A stretch of DNA of 16,153 nt from Zygnema cylindricum. Taxonomy: Eukaryota > Streptophyta > Zygnematophyceae > Zygnematales > Zygnemataceae. The notes under the pieces are model-generated. The model saw nothing but the letters and a program-made list of their open reading frames with translations, was not told the DNA's origin and did no database searches. The first letter of the stretch is position 1. The number at the start of each line of letters is the position of its first letter. The stretch is from positions 1-16,153 of the forward strand of contig JBBHKE010000650.1 of NCBI GenBank assembly GCA_037447655.1, in the 5' to 3' direction. Made by a program: the position numbers and the translations under genes. Of the stretch, positions 1-8,781 are shown in pieces.

Positions 1-67
1 GATAAAATAATTGGATTTCAAAGCCAGAATAAAAAAAAAAAAAAAAAAATAAAAAAGAACAAAATGA

Positions 68-107
<40 letters not shown>

Positions 108-1200
108 AAATAAAAACCAAATTAAAAAAAAAAAAAAAAGTTGTTGTCTTCCTTTTTTTTTATCAAGGGTTTGTGTAACTTTTTCTTGTTCAACCCTAAG
201 ACAAAAAAAAAAAAAAGTGCCACTCAAATGATGCAAAAACAAGAAAAAGGAGCAAATTAGTGTTGACCATACCTTAAAAATTAAGTGGAAAAAAACAAGT
301 TTGGGATGAGCATAGGCATCCTGGTCAGCCTGCATTATACATTAAAAAAAAAAAAACAGCAAAATGAACATGATGCAGAAAAAAATTAGTAAATCATGAA
401 TAGATAAAATAATTGGATTTCAAAGCCAGAATAAAAAAAAAAAAAAACAGCAAAATGAACATGATGCAGAAAAAAATTAGTAAATCACGAATAGATAATA
501 TAAATGGATTTCAAAACCAGATTAAAAAAAAAAAAAAAAAATCAGACTGCCATTGAGTGGAATTTGTTGAAAACATTTGTTCCGATCTTTTAAAAGATTT
601 TGAAAATCCTTTAAAAATATTTTAAAAAAATGTGAATCCACATTTTTGCACAATGATTTTAGATTAAATGGAATCACAAAAAGTGTAAGGAAAAAAAGCA
701 AAAGCAAAATGACCAAAAAATGTAGGGGGAAAAAAACCAAAATGATCAGAAAGAGTACGGAAAAAAATCAAAACAAACAGAAATTGTACGGAAAAAAACG
801 ACAAAACGACACGTACCATTGCTTAAAAGATAAAAGATCGACAACAAAAATTGGAGCTTTTGTAAATGCTGACAAAATCTTTACAGAGAACTGAAAACTG
901 AGAGCATGGAAATGAATCCTAAAAAAAAAAAAAACTGAAAAATCCACCAATGTGAGGCTTAAAAAACAAAATTATAAAGATCTTCACAAAGAAAAAACTT
1001 ATAAAAGAAAAGGAACAGTTTGATAAAAAAATCCTAAAAAAATCAAATCTACAAACTACACTTTTTCTTAAAAGAAGTGGGAGTGAAAAGAAGGAAGGAC
1101 AAAAGAGAAAATAAGGAAATGGAACTGTTCACATATCAAGAAAGGAATCCTAAAAAGATTATCTACTGAAGGGAGTAAAGGGGTAGAAGGAGAGGTTGCA
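1..1200. repeat. A-rich low-complexity tract
   Basis: Long A runs on the + strand (T runs on the other) make up most of this stretch, with short motifs such as TACGGAAAAAA recurring around 745-800. Open frames here translate to poly-Phe or Lys/Asn-rich strings and are composition artefacts. No gene is visible. Runs this long are also a place where assembly length errors are likely. Confidence 0.85.
357..538 (+). repeat. 91-bp tandem duplication in the A-rich tract
   Basis: Two head-to-tail units start with CAGCAAAATGAACATGATGC at 357 and 448. Each runs through a GGATTTCAAARCCAG core into an A run. A third, partial copy (second half of the unit only) occupies 1-44 and is identical to 403-446. 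Probably ordinary slippage or unequal exchange. Confidence 0.85.
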
Positions 1201-1766
1201 GACAGCTGGAAAAGTTCTTATGGTGGCACTCATACGAAATTACAACTTAATGCGTAGAGTGCGAATTTAGTGCGAATTTACGTGCGGGCGGTTCAAATTC
1301 AGTTCCATGTTTAACGGGTAAAAAACCGTACAGTACAGTAATGCCAGATTTCACTTCGTAGTTTTAGTGCGTATAGTTTACTCAATTATGACATATAGTG
1401 CGAAAGTTACTTGCTGACGCTTCATTTTTACTCAAAGAATATAAATACGATCGTACAGTTCGTACATTGTAACAAGTAACAACCGTTATGAATTGTAAGT
1501 ACAGCATTGAGTCCGTACAAATTTCTTAACTGAAGAGGGTTATAAATGTGAACAACGAAACATCTTCCGTACAGTTTTTAACTATTACCTGTTTCACGCT
1601 TGGAAATACAGTTTTGAAATTTGAACATAGTCTCCGGTAATCGGGGAGTTCCGAAAAGCTCCAAAAAATAGATCTTTTGGATCTACATACGGATTGAGTT
1701 CTCCTTGAAGGCTTCAACTGCATGTGGCTTTTACTGCACTTCCAACACAACCGTAATACTATTGCA
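1201..1766. other. Unassigned intergenic DNA
   Basis: No coding frame of note and no recognised repeat. The stretch has small direct repeats such as GTGCGAATTTA near 1260-1280 and many GTAC words (for example CCGTACAGTACAG at 1327). I see nothing else in it. Confidence 0.5.
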
Positions 1767-1941
1767 CACCGTGAATCGCTATTAGTGTAAATGTTTTTTT
1801 CGCCACTTAAAACAACTTTCCTCCGTAGACACGTGTCGGCCTGTGGATCTGACGGTTGCGATTGAAAGGAAAGATTCTCAGCTTCCGATTGGCAGTCTTA
1901 AACTGGAAATCGGACAAGTGTGTACAGAGGCCAAAAAATTA

Positions 1942-2308
1942 GGGAATTGCTAATCGCAGTGACATTTTTTCGCTGCGCGCAGATAGTTGCGTCAGCTTGT
2001 CAAAAATTGTACATTTTAAGTACAGATTAGTACAAGTTACGTACCGTTGAGTCTAGATTTGACAGTCATTCCGTCGAACAACTTCGAACAACATTGACTT
2101 GCAAAATATTTTAACAACCCATAAAAAAAGTGGCGCGCTTGCGAACGTCTACCGTCAATACAAAACAACAATTCACACAGTTGGCTTGAGGTTTACGGTA
2201 ACAAAACTGCGGCAACCACGTATAAATAAAGTTGATGCGAGCAGGTAATTTCTCACTTCACGTGAGCTCCACTGTGAGAGGTGAGAGCACATGTTGGCAT
2301 GTAACTTT
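1942..2308 (+). mobile_element. Single arm of the foldback family (diverged copy)
   Basis: Begins GGGAATTGCTAATCGCAG, the same terminus as the 14751-15671 foldback. It follows that left arm with indels to GAGAGCACATG near 2283-2293, at roughly three-quarters identity by eye. Shared landmarks include TTGCGAACGTC, AACAACAATTCACAC and GGTTTAC. The inner part of the arm and the whole opposite arm are missing. Element A begins where the match stops, so truncation or replacement by A is likely. TTA precedes the terminus at 1939-1941. Confidence 0.75.
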
Positions 2309-3065
2309 GGGCCGTGGTCCATCAGTCGTTCCCAGTAATAGATACTGCAATAATATTATATCATTTCTCCATCAGGTCGTGCCAGAAAGGCACCTATTCC
2401 TTACGTGTTGCATTTCGATTGGAACCACGTAGGTTCCAGCTCAATCGGCCAAGAATATTAAAAGATTCCAAAAACACAAAATCTGAACGGCGTATGTGCA
2501 AACGAACGCAGATTAAAATATCTAGCAGCGCTACGCTAATGTAAAATTTGTACGCTCTAGTCATTTCATTGTACCAACCGTTTTGAAATCCTTTTTTAAA
2601 TAAAAATTTGCACTTTATCGTTTGCCATTGTGTTTTAAACGCAAAGTCCTTTCCCAAAGAAAAAGATGCGTCACAGAGATATTCTCTGGCAAAGATTTTG
2701 TTGTCGCTTTCAAATCCGCCCAATACGAAGGCACATGGCCTTTGCCAATTGTGAGGTCGTCATCACTCGTCCGTGGTGGATTATACCTATTTGTTTCCAA
2801 GTGTACTAATAGACACGTCCAGTGTGAGGCAAGTCTCCTCCTAGGGACAGTTGAGGAAACTGTCCATACACTAGACAGAAGGAGCGTTTGCTTTGAAAAC
2901 TCAAAATCGGAGGGTCGAAATTTCGCCCAAAAGTTTGGAGAATCTTGTCGAATCTCCTATAAACATGTTTAAAAGAAATAAGAAAAAAAACAAGACGACC
3001 TAGTACGGAAAGGTATGTTTTCCAGTAAACAACCCCACTTTTCCGTGACTGGTAAATCAACCCCC
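2309..3065 (+). mobile_element. Element A: decayed TIR element, relative of B
   Basis: Co-linear with 12120-12824 at low identity. Shared blocks are a CCAGTAA start, GCCACGTAGG/ACCACGTAGG, GAAGGCACATGGC, a CCAGTGTGA hairpin region, ACATGTTT, and a final CCAGTAAACAACCCCACTTT (3021-3040). The left end GGGCCGTGGTCCATCAGTCG resembles B's TIRs; the right end is weaker. No matching target duplication remains. There is no coding capacity, so it would be a non-autonomous element. The right boundary is uncertain because 3048 onward also resembles the insertion that starts at 5306. Confidence 0.55.
2845..2865. other. Perfect short hairpin within element A
   Basis: GGACAGTT and AACTGTCC are separated by GAGGA. 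The hairpin lies inside a longer, decayed palindrome (about 2818-2876) that corresponds to the near-perfect hairpin at 12581-12626 in element B. A terminator function is not implied. Confidence 0.6.
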
Positions 3066-3437
3066 GTTACCGTGTCCTATTTTATCATGCCAGTTTATCA
3101 TGCGCCTTTATCATGCCCGTTACACACGCATTGACCATGTCTTGTTTATCAAAACGTCTTACTACTATTGTCCTATTTGAGTCATCCGTACGGATATTTG
3201 TAGACGCGACCCAAATCAACAAAACGATTGATGGAAATAATTTACAACACGAAATCATATTTGTTGAAAACGACGGCTAGCTTTTGAATTGCTAGCATTC
3301 AATAACCGAACGGTCATGAACGAATTATCGACGGTTGAAGACTCTTTAGTGCACGTGGCGGCTTTATCTTAATTCATTGATAGGGTCGAGAAGGCAAGAT
3401 CAGACAGTCAAGAACGATAGTGGAGGGGAGTGCTTTG
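3066..3437. other. Unassigned DNA with TTTATCATGC repeats
   Basis: TTATCATGC recurs three times between about 3083 and 3117, in a stretch that resembles 5306-5365 at the start of the LTR insertion. A 12-bp palindrome ATCCGTACGGAT lies near 3184, and GCTAGC words bracket about 3278-3297. No gene seen. Confidence 0.45.
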
Positions 3438-3573
3438 AAAGTTACCCGTTTTTGGACGTTAGCATAGAGACAAAGCTACCCGTTTGCCGACGTAGGCCAA
3501 AGGACAACGCTACCCATTTGTTGACGGCGACCGAGGGACAAAGTTACTCGTTTGGTGATGTCGGCCGGAGGAC
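3438..3573 (+). repeat. 34-bp tandem repeat, four units
   Basis: Units start at 3438, 3472, 3506 and 3540, each reading AARGYTACYCRTTTG-like followed by a GAC/GAT spacer and ending GGAC or GAC. The period is exactly 34, so it is not a multiple of three. The open frame that crosses it (3377-3649) is therefore unlikely to be a real repeat protein. Units differ at many positions, so the array is old. Confidence 0.8.
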
Positions 3574-3699
3574 ACGCCGTCTACGGGTGCAGACAAACAG
3601 AAAGTCAGCCTATTTAAAGGTTTTGAAATGGACGACCAAAGGTCTATAATTTGTATAAAGATTGGAAAAAAAAAATATCACTAATAGCGATTCGCGGTG

Positions 3700-4496
3700 T
3701 ACTGTATCGTTTGAGAACTAACACACGAATGGGTCATCATAAACCAAATATTTTCTTTTCTTCATGCAATTTAAAATACGCCATGCTCCCTCATCTTTTC
3801 TCTTAAATGTCCCTTAGGTGATGCTGGCACCGTATACTCTACCTGGTAATAGTCACTAAGGTAGACCTTAAGAGGCACATTTGTTTGCTTTGGGCCGCCT
3901 TTAAGCAAGCATCAACTACGGCGCTCTCTGCTTCTTTACTCCCTTTCATCGCGCGTCATGTGCTTATTGTGCGTCTTTACGACCGGGCTATCTCTACATT
4001 TCATGGTTTTTTGTAACAACTTTGTAAGGTCAATTTACTTGTTAAACCATTCACGGTGAGCAAAGATGAAACTTAGTTCCTAAAAGGTTTGCCTTGGTTA
4101 CACCGCTTCCCCCCCTCCCCCCCCCCCCCCCACCCTCTCTATTATTTTGTATCGCGTCTCTATATCAAGGTAATTCACTTTCTAGCTCTTTCATTCTAAA
4201 CCAAGTTGTTGGTGATGCGTTATTGAATGACTTCTCACATTGAAAAAACTCTCGAAGATTTTTGATTCACAATTGGCGTTTGTAATCGTGACACGTTTTC
4301 TGTTCAACGTCCTTTTTATTTCGTCCCCACTTTACCACCAACGACTTTTTTTTATATGCCCGTCAACGTGGTAGCCTCATACATTTTAATGAATGTTTAC
4401 GCTTAATTCATGTGGCCAAATTCCTCTTACAATATATTTGGGTAGTTTGAATTTGGTGGCACTAACGATTATTTTTTGTAATTCTATAGGCTCCAT
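3700..4496. other. Unassigned DNA left of the copia element
   Basis: No coding frame, RNA gene or repeat relationship was recognised. The only notable structure is the C-run at 4109-4131. Confidence 0.5.
4109..4131 (+). repeat. C homopolymer run
   Basis: Seven C, one T, then fifteen C. The complementary G-run could form a quadruplex. It is also a likely sequencing or assembly weak spot. Confidence 0.9.
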
Positions 4497-5296
4497 TACC
4501 TCACAGAATTCGCAGGTCTTAAGAAGGCAATCAAGATAGTGCCAACTCCAAGTTTATATAAAACCAAATGATTGACCCCTTGACAATCAGAACCTCATTA
4601 CAACTTCACCCCTGTGAAATAAGACTTTTTGTGTGCTCAGTTTCACTACAGATTGCAAAGTTAGAATATGAGTTTTGTATAACATTCCCCACTTTGACTT
4701 TCCCTTATAAATGCAGCCACCTTGGCAAACAAACTCTGACCGATTACACCCCTATGTAGCCTAAACTCCCTCAAGTCCGCAGCAAAAAAAATCACTGAAA
4801 ATGGTCAACTGAGTTTATAGTTATGGCTAGCCAAAGTTTGCCTTTTATACAAGATGCTCTCTAGGAGAGGCGGCTACCTACCCAAAATATTTTGAGTCCT
4901 AAACCCCTCTTTAAACCCCCTAGTACTGAGGTACTGACCAATCACAAGAGTGTACCGCACAATAAAGTACAGATGCCGGAGTACTTTCTGTACAGACAGT
5001 GTATGACATCGCCATAATGCGACATTTGTCACATCCTAATTTTTTTTCTTCCGTTCCGGAGATTCTGTAAACCCGTATCATGTTGCCACGTGTCATCCGG
5101 GGTGGCAGAGTCCGCAAACCGCCAAATTGTCCTTTCCGCGAAGCCGGCGCTAACCATAGCCGTCTGATATCAGTATTTAATACGGACCGTCGAAACAAAT
5201 GTCCGTACTATTTGTTTTGTCCGGTACTAATAGTACAACAGTTTCTATGCCCTATAAACCGTAATCTAGTTAAATGGAAAAACCTACCTGTATTTG

Positions 5297-5305
5297 TTTA
5301 CATAC
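5297..5305 (+). repeat. Target site duplication, left copy
   Basis: TTTACATAC, paired with TTTATATAC at 6604-6612. The uninterrupted LTR has TTTATATAC, so the left copy mutated after insertion. Confidence 0.75.
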
Positions 5306-5907
5306 ACTAGTAAATCAACGCCCGTTACACGGGCATGTACCCTGTCTAGTTTATCATGCCCGTACTACGGACGCACGGCAACGCTACACCGCGAATTGTT
5401 ATTAGTGTTAAAGTTTAAATATTGTTGAAGAAAATTTAACGTAATCGATGCTATATAAGAATTTTATTTTATTTTTCTAATTTGTAATAATGTATTCTAA
5501 TTTCGGCATTATGATAATTTGGGAACAACAAAAATGGATTAATCGCAGTACGATTATATACATTAATATATGTATCCGTACAAAATATTAGAAATCGTAT
5601 GCCGTTGTGAAATTAAATATCCGTCCTTGTCAGACTAATTTACGTGTCAAAATAATCTCGTTTTTTGAGCGCACGTTCCTATGTGTGCGCGTTGTGCTTT
5701 AATTCATTTTTTGTAAAATTTTCACTTGAAAATGTACATTTATGTATGGTCTGACATAGACCGTACACCACACTATTTAGATTTTATTGTACTTTCGTTC
5801 TTTACGCTATTTTGTACGGTACCTTAACTAAAGTAAAGGAAAAATTAAAATCATGTATCCTATTTAAGAAAATAAATCAAAATTTCAAGAACCCAAATTA
5901 ATAATAC

Positions 5908-6530
5908 ATTACGCTATCCGTAATGCGGTCTGCACAGCGACACACGGCAATGTTACATTAAGCCATCCGTAGGGCGATCTGCACAGCGACGCACGGCAAT
6001 GTTACATTAGCCCATCCGTACAGCAATCTGCACAACGATGCACGACAACGTTACAATACGACATCCGTACGGCGGTCTGCACACCGACGGTTGGCAATGT
6101 TAGATTACGCCAGCCGTACAGCGGTCTGCACACCGACGGTTGGCAATGTTAGATTATGCCATCCGTACGGCGGTCTGCACACCGACAGGTGGCAATGTTA
6201 GGTTACGCCAACCGTACGGCGGTCTGCACATCGACGGTTGGCAATGTTAGATTACGCCAACCGTACGGCGGTCTGCACACCGACGGGTGGCAATGTTAGG
6301 TTTCGCCAACCGTACGGCGCTCTGCACACCGACGGTTGGCAATGTTAGAGTATGCCAACCGTACGGTGGTCTGCACACCGACAACTGGCAATGTAAGATT
6401 ACGCCATCCGTACGGCAGTACGGGCGGCACCCTTACATTGTGCCAGCGGTACGGTGGTCCGCACTACGGACGGTCGCACGGCAAGGTTATATTGTGCCAG
6501 CTGTACGTCTGTCCGTACTACGGACGAACG
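5908..6530 (+). repeat. 49-bp tandem array, ten regular units plus degenerate tail
   Basis: The word GGTCTGCAC or a variant recurs at 5927, 5976, 6025, 6074, 6123, 6172, 6221, 6270, 6319 and 6368, exactly 49 apart, so the register is perfect over 5908-6397. Each unit holds ATTACGCC, an approximate CCGTACGG palindrome, GGTCTGCACACCGACGG and GGCAATGTTAG. Central units are the most alike and edge units the most diverged, as expected from unequal exchange. Further decayed units continue to about 6530. There are no variable spacers, so this is a minisatellite and not CRISPR. The open frames across it (6287-6653) arise from the repeat. Confidence 0.93.
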
Positions 6531-6563
6531 GAAAAAATCGAAGACAAACATACCGCCTATCGC

Positions 6564-6573
6564 CTATATAAGG
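6564..6573 (+). promoter_or_regulatory. TATA-like box between the 49-bp array and the insertion end
   Basis: CTATATAAGG lies about 30 bases before the right end of the insertion and downstream of the array. The layout (repeats, TATA, element edge) resembles a promoter reading rightward, against the copia element. This is inference from sequence alone. Confidence 0.35.
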
Positions 6574-6603
6574 TTTCGCAGAGGGGCAAACAATGTTCTC
6601 TTA

Positions 6604-6612
6604 TTTATATAC
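6604..6612 (+). repeat. Target site duplication, right copy
   Basis: TTTATATAC, identical to the empty site in the other LTR. Confidence 0.75.
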
Positions 6613-6917
6613 TGATATCAAACCCGACATACTTTAGCACTAGTCCAGACTAAATGGACAAAGGTGCCGGCTACGGGTGACTTGACTGACGGCAAGTACC
6701 AGGATCAATACCTCGGTCCGTCAAGTACCTTTTGGTAAATCTACCTAATTCACCCCTTGTCTTCTCTAGTAAGCTTAGGCAGCCATGGCTCTAGCTCCTC
6801 TTATCTAACCTTCAGTGACTACGACAAGTGTGGGGGCTTGGAGAAGGGAGTTAGAGGCAAACTGCCTCTGCTTTTTTCTATCCTAATACAGACCTATAAA
6901 ATACTTAAATATCAACA

Positions 6918-6930
6918 CTCCCCTTATTTT
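6918..6930 (-). other. Polypurine tract of the copia element
   Basis: The minus strand reads AAAATAAGGGGAG directly before the 3' LTR start TGTTGATA. This is the expected place and composition for the plus-strand primer in reverse transcription. It also fixes the element's orientation as minus. Confidence 0.85.
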
Positions 6931-7365
6931 CTAGTCTATTTTCCTTCCAACTCCCACAAACAAATAAACAAACACCCCCTCCATTTTTATTTTTTTTTCT
7001 TTTCCCTTTTCCTTTCATAAACTTAAGAAAAATACTCTCGTATTTACAACAGTGCATTAGATGAACCGAAATAATAATTGCATCACACATTTTATTTAGC
7101 ATTCCATTTTTTATAAATCCGAGTCAAGATTTAATCCACATCTCTTTTCCATCCACACTAAATCCAATTTCCCTCTTGCAATTCAAACAGCTAGCCCTAT
7201 TTGAATCTGCAACACACACCCACATGCTAACCCTTTTACTGGCACACCTTCATAATTGCCATCACTCCCTTTAGTGATGTCAAACCCATAACCCCCAAAA
7301 ATTGAACTTTCCTCACTCTTTCCCATCGATTTCTTTCAACTATCACTACGTAGCTTTATTCCCAA
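6931..7365 (-). other. Non-coding internal region of the copia element
   Basis: Between the gag stop and the polypurine tract. No pol domain was recognised in any minus frame, and open frames are short. Pyrimidine-rich on the + strand. Confidence 0.6.
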
Positions 7366-8733
7366 TTAAGATTTCTCCTTCCCTAAACCTTTCATTAAAT
7401 ATTCCTCTTCTCCCCTATCCTTTGAAACCCCCTCTAGTTTTACTTCTGCCCTTTCTTCGGAATCAATTGAAGCCTCCCTATCCGACCAGTTTTCTGTTTC
7501 CCAAATATCTATAAAATCAACCTCATTATGTCTAACTCTCTCAAGCATCTCCCTTCCCTTTACTTCTTTTATACCTCCAAAAGCACACTGTTGCTTTCGT
7601 GGAATTTCTGTGTACTTTTCTCTTTTCTCCATTCTACCAATGTGAAGAAGCTCCAAAATTTCTTCATCCTCTTTCTCCTCTTCCCGTTCTTCCTCCTCAT
7701 TCACATACTAACTTCTAAGTTCTTCCAAACAAGGACACTCCTCCATATAGTGACCCGGTTTCCTACAAGCGAAGCAAACCCATTTTTTGAAAGCACCCAT
7801 TTCTTTTCCTCTCCCTCTCTTTCCACAGAAGTTCCGATAAAGTTTACCTTTGTCTTTCTTACTCTCATCACGCTTCCGCTCGTCACCACCATTAATCTCA
7901 TCACGCTTCCGCTCGTCACAACCGTTTTTCTCATCACGCTTGTGCCGGTCACCACCAGCTGTAAATTCATTCACCCTGTTACTTCCTTTACGAAGCTCCA
8001 AAGTGCTTTCCCTCTGAAGAATTATCCCCATGGTAATTCTCCAAGTCCATAAGGAGCCATCCATTTCCTACATACGGTAAATGATGTCTTCGTACTCATA
8101 TGGGAGTTTCATGATTAGTGTATTAATCTTTCTCTCCTCATATTCTACATGTCCTGCACTAGCAAGCTCAACATATAACGCAGCAATATCATTGCAAAAC
8201 TCTATCATGTTACCACCTTTATAAACAAAGGCCTCTATTTCTTGTTTTTCTAATTGCTGCCTATGTATAGTCTCACTCTTATAAATCTGAATTTGTGTTT
8301 CCCAGATTTCCAAAGACTTGGTTAGATTTAAAAGAGTGATAGCTATGGACTGAGACACATATCTAAGTATGAGATGTTTTGCTATAGTGTTTTTATATTC
8401 CCAAATTTTTCTCTCATTTTCTTCAGTTTTTTGTTCAGTTATAACCTCCAAAAGTGGAATCGTAGCAGACAGCCTAGCTCCCCTCACCATCAGTGTCCAT
8501 TTATCCTTCTCCATTTTTCCCCCTTCCGTGGTTATGATTTTCCCTTCACCTTCTGTTGCATCCTTACCCTGGTTGGTTTTTTGGAAAGCTCCAGATGATT
8601 CTCCATAGTGAATTCCTCCAAAGCCCGGTGGCGGACACCTCACTTGTCCCTAAACAATTCCCCATAAGTGCTTTTTGAAAAGCAATCCCTCCATCGTAAA
8701 CTCCCAATAAGAGAAGTCTGTTCTATTAAACAT
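7366..8733 (-). pseudogene. Copia gag polyprotein, broken by three TAG codons
   Basis: Gag packages retrotransposon RNA in cytoplasmic particles. One frame runs from ATG 8733 to TAA 7366-7368 with no frameshift, interrupted only by TAG at 8650-8652, 8068-8070 and 7708-7710. The N-terminus MFNRTDFSYWEF, then MEGLLFKKHLW, is the copia gag start. The middle has the UBN2-type helical region ending LPYEYEDIIYRM. A basic linker has three 11-residue charged repeats, then a zinc knuckle C-X2-C-X4-H-X4-C (CFACRKPGHYMEEC, codons 7776-7735). After the third TAG comes an acidic Glu-rich tail of about 110 residues; I do not recognise a protease motif DSGAS in it. Starts at 8643 or 8064 would cut off the conserved N-terminus and are not the true ones. 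The stops make it a likely pseudogene unless TAG is read through. Confidence 0.85.
7864..7962 (-). repeat. 33-bp in-frame triplication inside gag
   Basis: The + strand has CTCATCACGCTT starting at 7864, 7897 and 7930, exactly 33 apart. On the coding strand this gives three 11-residue units of the form NGGDERKRDE, just before the zinc knuckle. The frame-keeping period fits expansion while the gene was still coding. Charged residues suit RNA binding, but that is inference. Confidence 0.85.
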
Positions 8734-8781
8734 AGGCACCCAAGATGGTGGGCCAATAACTTGTAATTTTATGGGCACGGT

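Larger units (their letters stand above)
1767..3699. mobile_element. Composite block bounded by a ~36-bp inverted repeat
   Basis: Positions 1767-1802 and the reverse complement of 3664-3699 share a motif beginning CACCGYGAATCGC, running through ATTAGTG and into a T run, with only a few mismatches. This gives terminal-like inverted repeats around 1.93 kb. No clear matching target duplication flanks them, so a single mobile element is inferred, not shown. Enclosed are a foldback arm, TIR element A and a 34-bp tandem array, so the block is nested or composite. No transposase is visible. Confidence 0.4.
5306..6603. mobile_element. 1298-bp insertion in the 3' LTR with 9-bp target duplication
   Basis: Relative to the intact LTR (TTTATATAC at 9532-9600 region), the site is interrupted between TTTACATAC (5297-5305) and TTTATATAC (6604-6612), a 9-bp duplication with one later change. 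Known families giving 9-bp duplications include Mutator-like elements, but I find no terminal inverted repeat (left ACTAGTAAATC, right end TGTTCTCTTA) and no transposase. A non-TIR, non-autonomous Mutator-like element is one reading. The left half (5410-5900) is AT-rich without genes; the right half is the 49-bp array. The start resembles 3048-3120. Confidence 0.75.
4497..6917 (-). repeat. 3' LTR of the copia element, split by an insertion
   Basis: Matches 8782-9894 over 4497-5305 and 6613-6917, with 5306-6612 extra. Subtracting the 1298-bp insertion and its 9-bp duplication leaves 1114 bp, one base from the partner LTR. It begins TGTTGATATTTAAG at 6917 on the minus strand; its terminal dinucleotide at 4497-4498 is decayed (TA on the + strand, where the partner has TG). 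Confidence 0.88.

Noticed and set aside
646-894. Lys-rich + frame in the A-rich tract
   Set aside because: Low-complexity composition explains it.
1288-1298. GGTTCAAATTC, similar to a tRNA B box (also GTTCGATTC near 12509)
   Set aside because: No A box, acceptor stem or anticodon arm can be built upstream at the right spacing.
3377-3649. 90-residue + frame
   Set aside because: It crosses the 34-bp array, whose period breaks frame, and shows no domain.
4920-5198. Matching minus-strand frames of about 92-96 residues in both LTRs (4920-5198 and 9206-9496)
   Set aside because: They are the same LTR position. About 19 of 91 residues differ although DNA differs by about 9-10%, so changes are mostly non-synonymous and show no protein constraint.
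5908-6530. CRISPR array
   Set aside because: The units are contiguous 49-bp repeats with no unique spacers, no cas genes and a eukaryotic transposon setting.
6287-6653. Two overlapping + frames with repeated NRT...CTPT motifs
   Set aside because: They come from the 49-bp array. 49 is not a multiple of three, so repeated motifs shift frame between units.
7528-8052. 174-residue + strand frame
   Set aside because: It lies antisense to the gag frame and its Ser/Thr/Phe-rich translation mirrors the Lys/Glu/Arg-rich gag.
8750-8781. Primer binding site after the 5' LTR
   Set aside because: The sequence ACCGTGCCCATAAAATTAC does not look like the usual initiator-Met complement (TGGTATCAGAGC), and I cannot match it to another tRNA by eye.
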